Shown here piece by piece: positions 58,724-64,000 of a stretch of 64,000 nucleotides of DNA. Source of the stretch: an uncultured Roseburia sp. (GTDB lineage: Bacteria; Bacillota; Clostridia; Lachnospirales; Lachnospiraceae). The position numbers and the translations under genes were made by a program. How positions within the stretch are numbered: position 1 is the first letter of the stretch; the number at the start of each line of letters is the position of its first letter. The stretch lies in the NCBI GenBank assembly GCA_900542495.1, contig UQNW01000006.1, forward strand, positions 84,750-148,749, given 5' to 3'. The notes beneath the pieces are model-generated. The model was given only the letters and a program-made list of their open reading frames with translations, ran no database searches and was not told where the DNA came from.

Positions 58724-61561
58724 TTATCTTCGCAGCTCCACCCACTCAATTTCCAGCTTTGGTTTTACAACCTCTGTACGAAGCTCATAATAGCCTTGTT
58801 TTAATTTCAGCCTGCAGAGCTTCTGCATATTTAACATTCCCATTGTGCCGCTTGTCTGCAGGGTATAGGACAGTTTTTCGTTAATGTAGAGATTCGCTGC
58901 TGCCTGTGCGAGATCCGGCTGTGGAGAAGCAAATCTGATGATCAGCGCATACACACCTTCTTGATTTACATAAAATCTTTGTTTTACATTGTCTTTCGGG
59001 AAAAATCTCAGATTTTCCTCCGGGTTCCTGCTCCTGCCTTCTATTGCTGCCTTCGCTTCACTGTTCTCCTGATCAGGCAATGGTTCAAACGCCTTCACTT
59101 CCTCTAACGGTCTTAACGGACGCTTCATGACCGGCGCATTTAAAATAAAACGACAGATATTTTTTGCGGAACGCTGCAGTTCACCAATTGTCAATTTTCC
59201 ATTGTCTAATGCTTCTAAAATGTCATCCCCGGCTGCGTTGATCTCTGCTCCGTTGTTATTGACAACCATATAGAGGTCATTCTGGGAGCGCACCATGGAA
59301 GAAAGTGATGTGTGATCCTGCACGCCTCCTTTTACAACATCATTCAAACTTGCCCACCAGTCTGTCATCACGATGCCCTGATAGCCCCACTCCTCTCTTA
59401 GGATTGTGGTATTCAGATCATAATTGGAGGAGGTCCAGTGACCATTTACAGGATTATACGATGTCATGATTGAAGCGGCTTCTCCTTCTTTTACGGCAAT
59501 CTCAAATCCTTTCAGATAAATTTCCCGGAGCGCACGTTCCGATACAACTGAATCCGCGGTGTGTCTTGCTGTCTCCTGATTATTTGCTGCAAAATGCTTC
59601 ACGGTTGCATAGGAGCCGCCTTTTTTTATTCCTCTTGTCACTGCTGCCGCAAAACATCCTGTCACATAAGGATCTTCGCTGAAATACTCAAAATTACGTC
59701 CGTTTAAAGGATAACGGTGAATGTTGATACCAGGTCCAAGCAGCGTATCCACCTCGTTTGCAAGCAATTCTTTTCCTTCCATGACATATAACTCCTCCAC
59801 CATTGGAAGGTTAAAAGAACATGCAAGCAGTGTTCCGATTGGAAGCTGGGATGCAAGACTTCCATTTTCCATACGGATACCGGAAGGACCATCTGCACAG
59901 CATGCAACCGGGATTCCATACGCATGAAGACTGTCACTGACTCCGCCGAAAGCTGACGCTGTTCCCGGTGTAACTTTTGGACTGCTCATTCCCTCTCCGC
60001 GCACGATCGTGGCAAGTTCTTCTTTCTTCAACTGAGCGATAAATGCTTCGAGTGTTTCTTTTCCGTCTGCGACATCCGAGAAGCGGATTCCCTGATCCCC
60101 TGTAATGGTCAGCTTCTGTGGCAAATGCTTACGGATTCGTTCTTCGAGCGAGATCGTCTGTTGTGGCACATTCTCTCTGGCAATCTGATATGTTCCACCT
60201 TCCTTCTTTTGTTCCGGACGGATGCGTTCAAAATGTTCTGTCGGCGCAAGTGCTTCCTGCAAAGCCTCGATCACGCAGAGTTCTTTTACCTCGTATGCGC
60301 CTTTTGCATCCACATCTGCAATCTGTGTGTTACGCACACTGTTTCCAACATGGAATACATAGGCTCCTGCCTCTAACACATAGCAGGATTTGTGTCCTGT
60401 CACACCGGAATCGTCATAGGATGCGAGATTTTTTACCGGAATTGTCAACACAAGCTGCTGGCTTTCTCCCGGTGCTAACTCTTTTGTCTTGGCAAATGCT
60501 TTTAATTCTCTTGCCGGTTTTCCAAGTTTTCCCTGCGGTGCTTCCACATAAACCTGAACGACTTCTTTTCCTTTTGCATTGCCTGTATTTTTAACTATGG
60601 CTGTAATTTTCACAACTGCATGATCTGCATCTCCGGCATCTGATTTCGTCAGTTCAGCCTTTCTGTTTCCTTCTTCTGCAACCGTCTCAGCCTTTAAAAT
60701 CTCAATTTCAAAAGTTGTATAGGAAATTCCATATCCGAACTCATACATGACTTTTTCCGGGCAGAATGTCTCAAAATAACGATATCCGACATAAATATCT
60801 TCCGTATAAAAATTGCGCACGGTATCCCCGAAATCGTTTGCCGCCGGGTAATCAGACAGGGAACGTGCAATGGTGTCCGTCAGCTTTCCGCTCGGAGATA
60901 CTTTCCCACTCAAAAGATCTGCGACTGCATTTCCACCTTCCATGCCGCCCTGCCAGATATAAAGAAGCGAACGGATATGATTCTTGTATGCAGGATTCTC
61001 AAGCCAGCTCATATCAATGATGTTTGATACATTCAAAAGGACAGCCACCTGTTCAAAATGCTCTGTCAAAACACGCAGATTCTCCAGTTCTTCCGGTGTC
61101 AGAAGATAGCTTCCAGGCTCATTCGCATAGTCCTTATCTTCTCCGGCAGTACGTCCTATGATAAACACTGCCTTTTCCGATTTTTCTCTTGCAGATGCAG
61201 CAAGTTCCTCCGTGATCACCATTTCAGTCTGATGCCACGGCTCTGCCGCCCAGCCGCCACCGCCATTATCAAACGGATGCTCTGTCAGCCACTCTCTGTA
61301 AACCTCCGCCAGTTCCTCATTCATGGAAAAACTACCGCTTTCCTTCATGCCCTCATAAATGCTCACTGCATATGGCACATTCACGGCTCCGCCGGAACCG
61401 GTTCCACTGCGGTAAGTCTCAAACTGGCATCTGCCAAATACCGAAACGATCTCCTCTTTTTTTAATGGAAGCATGTCTCCCTCATTTTTCAATAAAACCG
61501 TGCCTTCTGCTGCCGCAGCTCTGCATGCCGTTCCAAAATTTTTATTCAGATTATTTTTCAT
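58724..61561 (-). CDS. Beta-glucosidase, GH3, domain-permuted
   Basis: A 945-residue intracellular GH3 enzyme. Domain order is reversed: residues 15-280 are the usual C-terminal alpha/beta sandwich (VSVFGRCQFETYRSGTGSG), then a fibronectin-III-like part (290-400), then the (alpha/beta)8 catalytic barrel (480-790) with LLGPGINIHRYPLNGRNFEYFSEDP, KHFAANNQE and nucleophile Asp734 (MTDWW). A small C-terminal domain resembles a carbohydrate-binding lid. This permutation is known from Butyrivibrio and Ruminococcus beta-glucosidases. It removes terminal beta-glucosyl units from cellodextrins or plant glycosides. The ATG at 61561 follows GGAG. A divergent AraC gene probably controls it. Confidence 0.92.
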   Translation of the reverse strand: MKNNLNKNFGTACRAAAAEGTVLLKNEGDMLPLKKEEIVSVFGRCQFETYRSGTGSGGAVNVPYAVSIYEGMKESGSFSMNEELAEVYREWLTEHPFDNGGGGWAAEPWHQTEMVITEELAASAREKSEKAVFIIGRTAGEDKDYANEPGSYLLTPEELENLRVLTEHFEQVAVLLNVSNIIDMSWLENPAYKNHIRSLLYIWQGGMEGGNAVADLLSGKVSPSGKLTDTIARSLSDYPAANDFGDTVRNFYTEDIYVGYRYFETFCPEKVMYEFGYGISYTTFEIEILKAETVAEEGNRKAELTKSDAGDADHAVVKITAIVKNTGNAKGKEVVQVYVEAPQGKLGKPARELKAFAKTKELAPGESQQLVLTIPVKNLASYDDSGVTGHKSCYVLEAGAYVFHVGNSVRNTQIADVDAKGAYEVKELCVIEALQEALAPTEHFERIRPEQKKEGGTYQIARENVPQQTISLEERIRKHLPQKLTITGDQGIRFSDVADGKETLEAFIAQLKKEELATIVRGEGMSSPKVTPGTASAFGGVSDSLHAYGIPVACCADGPSGIRMENGSLASQLPIGTLLACSFNLPMVEELYVMEGKELLANEVDTLLGPGINIHRYPLNGRNFEYFSEDPYVTGCFAAAVTRGIKKGGSYATVKHFAANNQETARHTADSVVSERALREIYLKGFEIAVKEGEAASIMTSYNPVNGHWTSSNYDLNTTILREEWGYQGIVMTDWWASLNDVVKGGVQDHTSLSSMVRSQNDLYMVVNNNGAEINAAGDDILEALDNGKLTIGELQRSAKNICRFILNAPVMKRPLRPLEEVKAFEPLPDQENSEAKAAIEGRSRNPEENLRFFPKDNVKQRFYVNQEGVYALIIRFASPQPDLAQAAANLYINEKLSYTLQTSGTMGMLNMQKLCRLKLKQGYYELRTEVVKPKLEIEWVELRR

Positions 61562-61699
61562 CACAGATCTCCTTGCTTTCTTATTAGAAATATTTTGCAA
61601 TCATCTTATAATAGATACATTTATTCTAGTAAAATCTTCCCCTGCATGCTATAATTTTTCTATCCAAAAATACAACAATTTTGTTATTGGAGGTTTTCT

Positions 61700-62614
61700 A
61701 TGGCTTATCCGGAGGAAGGAAAACAATATATTGACGGAATCGCCTGTCAGTATTTATGTCACATTGAAAAAGCAGAGAAATCAGGCAATGTATTTCCTGC
61801 GCATTTTCATTCCTATATCGAAATGCTCTACGCGCTGTCCGGTCATTTCCGCATTTATCTGAACGGAATTTACCACGAATTTGCCGCCGGAGATTTTGTG
61901 CTCATCAATTCCAGAGAAGTGCACCAGATTGACGCGCTCTCTGCAGAGGGCGGTTCTTATATCGTGGTACGTTTTCTCCCGGAACTGATCTACGACGGCA
62001 TGACACAGAGCCATTTTGAGCTGAAATATCTGCTTCCTTTTATTACGGAAAACAGTATTTATGAAAAAGTAATCTTGTCTTCCGTGTTAAGCAGCCACCA
62101 TTCCGCTGTCCCGGAACTGATGAATGAGATTATCCGCGAATCCGAAGAAAAACAGTATGGCTACGAACTTGCCATTAAAAATCATATCGGAAGTATTTTT
62201 TTGTGGCTGCTGCGCTACTGGCACGCAAACGGCGAAGAACCTCTTTTGGAAGATTTTGAAAACCAGCAGTTAAAACAGCAGCTTTCCCCCGCCTTAACTT
62301 ATATGATCTCCAACTACGAAAAGCCGATCAACGCCGCGGAAATGGCAAAACTCTGCAATTTAAGCTACAGCTATTTTTCCAGAAGCTTCAACCGGCTCTT
62401 ACATATGAATTTCAGTGATTACCTGAATGAGATCCGTATTCGGGAAGCAGAAAAGCTGTTAGTCTCAACCACCCAGAACGTGACCGAGATTGCTTCTGCC
62501 GTTGGTTTCTGCACAACAAGTTATTTTATTAAACAGTTTTCAAAACACCTGCACGTTTCTCCCAAACAATACCAGAAACAAATGCGCCAAAGCCAGAAAG
62601 ATTTCATTGCATAA
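61700..62614 (+). CDS. AraC family regulator
   Basis: A 304-residue AraC/XylS regulator: an N-terminal cupin sensory domain (20-140; HFHSYIEMLYALSGHFRIYLNG, VLINSREVHQID) and two C-terminal HTH motifs (195-295; NAAEMAKLCNLSYSYFSRSFNRL, VTEIASAVGFCTTSYFIKQFSKHLHVSPKQYQ). It is divergent from the GH3 beta-glucosidase gene with 138 bases between starts, so it likely activates it in response to a glucoside. TTGGAGG precedes the ATG. Confidence 0.93.
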   Translation: MAYPEEGKQYIDGIACQYLCHIEKAEKSGNVFPAHFHSYIEMLYALSGHFRIYLNGIYHEFAAGDFVLINSREVHQIDALSAEGGSYIVVRFLPELIYDGMTQSHFELKYLLPFITENSIYEKVILSSVLSSHHSAVPELMNEIIRESEEKQYGYELAIKNHIGSIFLWLLRYWHANGEEPLLEDFENQQLKQQLSPALTYMISNYEKPINAAEMAKLCNLSYSYFSRSFNRLLHMNFSDYLNEIRIREAEKLLVSTTQNVTEIASAVGFCTTSYFIKQFSKHLHVSPKQYQKQMRQSQKDFIA

Positions 62615-62751
62615 CCACGCAGCACAAGCTATAATAGTTGGCAGTAAAAAATTGATTGCATACAAAAGGAATTGATATTTTAGAGGATCTCACCCGCAAC
62701 ATCCGTGAGTTCTAGCCGAAATTTGAAGGTTTCATCACAGTTTACTAAAAG

Positions 62752-62802
62752 TAAAGAAGCCTGCAGCTGTAACTTCTGATTACACCTGCAGGCTTCTTTC
62801 TT
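62752..62802. terminator. Bidirectional terminator after the AraC gene
   Basis: AAAGAAGCCTGCAG and CTGCAGGCTTCTTT pair perfectly about a 19-base loop. It serves the AraC gene on one side and the small basic peptide gene on the other. Between 62615 and 62750 I see no gene, only a CTCAC/GTGAG hairpin. Confidence 0.85.
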
Positions 62803-62852
62803 TATGCGATTTTCTCGCTTTCTATGTTCAGTTGTCCTTCTTCATGTATCTG

Positions 62853-62933
62853 TTATTCATATACATGTTTTTTCTTATCTTTTGCTTTTACCTGTTTTTT
62901 CTTTAACATGTGTTTTGGATTCTTGTCTGCCAT
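62853..62933 (-). CDS. Very small basic protein (26 residues)
   Basis: ATG at 62933 preceded by GGAAGGATACATT opens a 26-codon frame ending in TAA. The product begins MADKNPKHML, ends KKKHVYE, and is about 40 percent Lys. A good ribosome site, a gap just large enough for it, and a terminator beyond its end support a real gene. It follows hsp20 in the same direction and may be on its transcript. Short Lys-rich proteins like this can be DNA- or RNA-bound, but no function is assigned. Confidence 0.55.
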   Translation of the reverse strand: MADKNPKHMLKKKQVKAKDKKKHVYE

Positions 62934-63001
62934 AATGTATCCTTCCTTTCCATTGCCTATAGGCTGTTCGGTCTGTAGGTTACTTTACTGTGCTAACTTT
63001 T

Positions 63002-63454
63002 TTATCCTTCAATTGCGATAAACTTACGCTCCGGCACTGCTGCTTTTGCTTCCTTCTTCGGAACAAACAGTTTTAAGATACCATGTTTGAATTCTCCCTT
63101 GATATCTTCCTCTGTCATATCATCACCAACATAGAAACTACGCTCGCAGGAACCTGCATAACGTTCTCTCCGGATGTACTTGCCGGTATCTTTCTCCTGC
63201 TCATCTTTGTCAAGACCTTTTGCAGCGGCGATGGACAAATATCCATTGTCTAACGATACCTTGATCTCATCTTTCTTGAATCCAGGCAGATCGATAATCA
63301 GCTCATAGCCGTTGTCCATTTCCTTGATATCTGTTTTCATAAGATTCTTTGCATGTCTGCCATACAATTTCTTCTCAACCTTACTGTCATCATAGAATGG
63401 TAAATCAAACAAATCTTCAAATAAATCTTCTCCAAAAATACTAGGCATCAACAT
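63002..63454 (-). CDS. Hsp20 small heat-shock chaperone
   Basis: A 150-residue alpha-crystallin-type protein: a short N-terminal arm (FGEDLFEDLFDLPFYDD), the beta-sandwich domain (40-135; DNGYELIIDLPGFKKDEIKVSLDNGYLSI) and the C-terminal AVPERKFIAI tail. The usual IxI/V end motif is in variant form. It binds unfolding proteins without ATP. AAAGGAGAGATGACTT precedes the ATG. A sigma-A promoter overlapped by a CIRCE-like operator lies 170 bases upstream, so HrcA control on heat shock is likely. Confidence 0.93.
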   Translation of the reverse strand: MLMPSIFGEDLFEDLFDLPFYDDSKVEKKLYGRHAKNLMKTDIKEMDNGYELIIDLPGFKKDEIKVSLDNGYLSIAAAKGLDKDEQEKDTGKYIRRERYAGSCERSFYVGDDMTEEDIKGEFKHGILKLFVPKKEAKAAVPERKFIAIEG

Positions 63455-63623
63455 AAGTCATCTCTCCTTTTTCTACGGTATCCGCTTTCTCGTGGATATC
63501 TCATGCTTTATTACCTTGTTTCTTTGGAACTGGGATGTCCGGAGAACTCATAGAACTTTCATTCTTTGAAACCTTTTCGGATCTCTTTGTCCTTCTTTTG
63601 TTCTCTTCCTTTGTTCTGACTAT

Positions 63624-63652
63624 GTTATACACCCGTTTGCTAGCACTGTCAA
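63624..63652 (-). promoter_or_regulatory. Sigma-A promoter of hsp20
   Basis: On the minus strand TTGACA and TATAAC are exactly 17 bases apart, about 170 bases before the hsp20 ATG. Confidence 0.8.
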
Positions 63653-63666
63653 GAGGTGAGTGCTAA
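63640..63666 (-). promoter_or_regulatory. CIRCE-like (HrcA) operator
   Basis: CTAGCACTG, nine bases, GAGTGCTAA: one half is perfect and the other has two changes from CIRCE (TTAGCACTC-N9-GAGTGCTAA). It covers the -35 region of the hsp20 promoter. Confidence 0.8.
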
Positions 63667-63696
63667 TTTTTTGTGAAGATTTTGTGAACGCTACAA

Positions 63697-63817
63697 GCCA
63701 TGCACATTTACGTGAAAAGCCCTCTTTCAAGCTTGCTTGATAAAGAGGACTTCTTCATGGAAATGTATAGGGCGACAGCCCTACAGCGAGGGAATTTATT
63801 CCCTCGCTGTGCATGGC
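63697..63817. repeat. Nested hairpin element
   Basis: Outer arms GCCATGCACA (63697-63706) and TGTGCATGGC (63808-63817) enclose three hairpins: CCTCTTTC/GATAAAGAGG, AGGGC/GCCCT and the perfect CAGCGAGGGAA/TTCCCTCGCTG. There is no coding potential. It could be a structured RNA, a terminator cluster or a repeat element. From 63818 to 64000 I see no gene, only an ACCAGAGC/GCTCTGGT pair near the end. Confidence 0.55.
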
Positions 63818-64000
63818 GTAACATTCTCTTTCTCACTCGATTTTCTTGATTTGACCACATTTTTACGACAAATTCTTGGGAAAATATATTTGTCTGATTT
63901 TCTTACTAGAATCACAAATTGCTCCTTGACCAGAGCAATCCTGTAAAAATAGAAAAAGGACAGCTCTGGTTATACCAAAACCGTCCCTATATTTTTGGAC

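Noticed and set aside
1..64000. CRISPR arrays, tRNA, rRNA, riboswitches, prophage or plasmid functions.
   Set aside because: No regularly spaced repeats, tRNA-like folds, rRNA sequence, T-box or known riboswitch core, and no phage or replication genes were seen on reading.

Overview
The window looks like chromosome of a spore-forming, strictly anaerobic gut Firmicute of the Lachnospiraceae (Roseburia/Agathobacter-like; inferred from gene content and style, not proven). Pointers are spoVAD/spoVAE, a CspC-like subtilase, an AAA-ATPase/PD-(D/E)XK protein and an Rpn-type protein of a kind common in gut clostridia, a domain-swapped GH3 beta-glucosidase, butyrate kinase, a Rex-type operator before an alcohol dehydrogenase, and strong AGGAGG ribosome sites. 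No rRNA, tRNA, CRISPR array, intact insertion sequence or prophage was seen.

Layout. 0-1.3 kb: ECF sigma factor with a downstream membrane anti-sigma-like protein that runs off the left edge. 1.5-5.5 kb: hypB, a 922-residue iron-sulfur flavoprotein and hypA in one direction, with no nickel hydrogenase nearby. 5.9-14.7 kb: housekeeping and stress genes (Fe-alcohol dehydrogenase, DUF1846, LemA and a SHOCT protein, LytTR regulator, subtilase, a long ClpX). 14.9-22.2 kb: diguanylate cyclase, Asp/Asn-rich lipoprotein, KdgR-like IclR regulator divergent from a KDPG aldolase fused to a VOC domain, a truncated GH2-like protein, an Hpt protein, spoVAE and spoVAD.

22.2-49.7 kb is the most distinctive part: about 23 genes that read as one catabolic island. 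One half encodes a reductive 2-hydroxyacyl-CoA route: AMP-forming acyl-CoA ligase, family III CoA-transferase, two 2-hydroxyacyl-CoA dehydratase subunits with their ATP-dependent activator, acyl-CoA dehydrogenase with EtfAB, an MFS carrier, an FMN reductase, and butyrate kinase with phosphate acyltransferase to recover ATP. The other half encodes an acyl-carrier-protein domain fused to a CocE/NonD hydrolase, a second esterase, a DUF1097 membrane protein, two Nuo/GltD-like iron-sulfur proteins, a fumarate-reductase-like flavoprotein, a holo-ACP synthase and a hotdog thioesterase. Three local regulators (GntR-FCD, PucR, LysR) and repeated operator-like sequences in front of the operons tie it together. 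Its substrate cannot be read from sequence; esters or conjugates of hydroxy- or enoic acids are my guess.

49.7-64 kb: two small HTH proteins, a heterodimeric ABC exporter, a GntR/LacI-type sugar regulator, an AAA-ATPase/PD-(D/E)XK protein, an Rpn-like protein, a domain-permuted GH3 beta-glucosidase with a divergent AraC regulator, a 26-residue basic peptide gene, and an Hsp20 gene under a CIRCE-like operator.

The intergenic regions hold several palindromic elements: a 299-bp full-length inverted repeat (18940-19238), a 228-bp element and two smaller relatives sharing GCGAAACTCAT ends, and a 109-bp AT-rich palindrome. None carries a transposase, so they look like MITE or REP-type elements. 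One of them supplies the apparent start codon of the sugar regulator gene.
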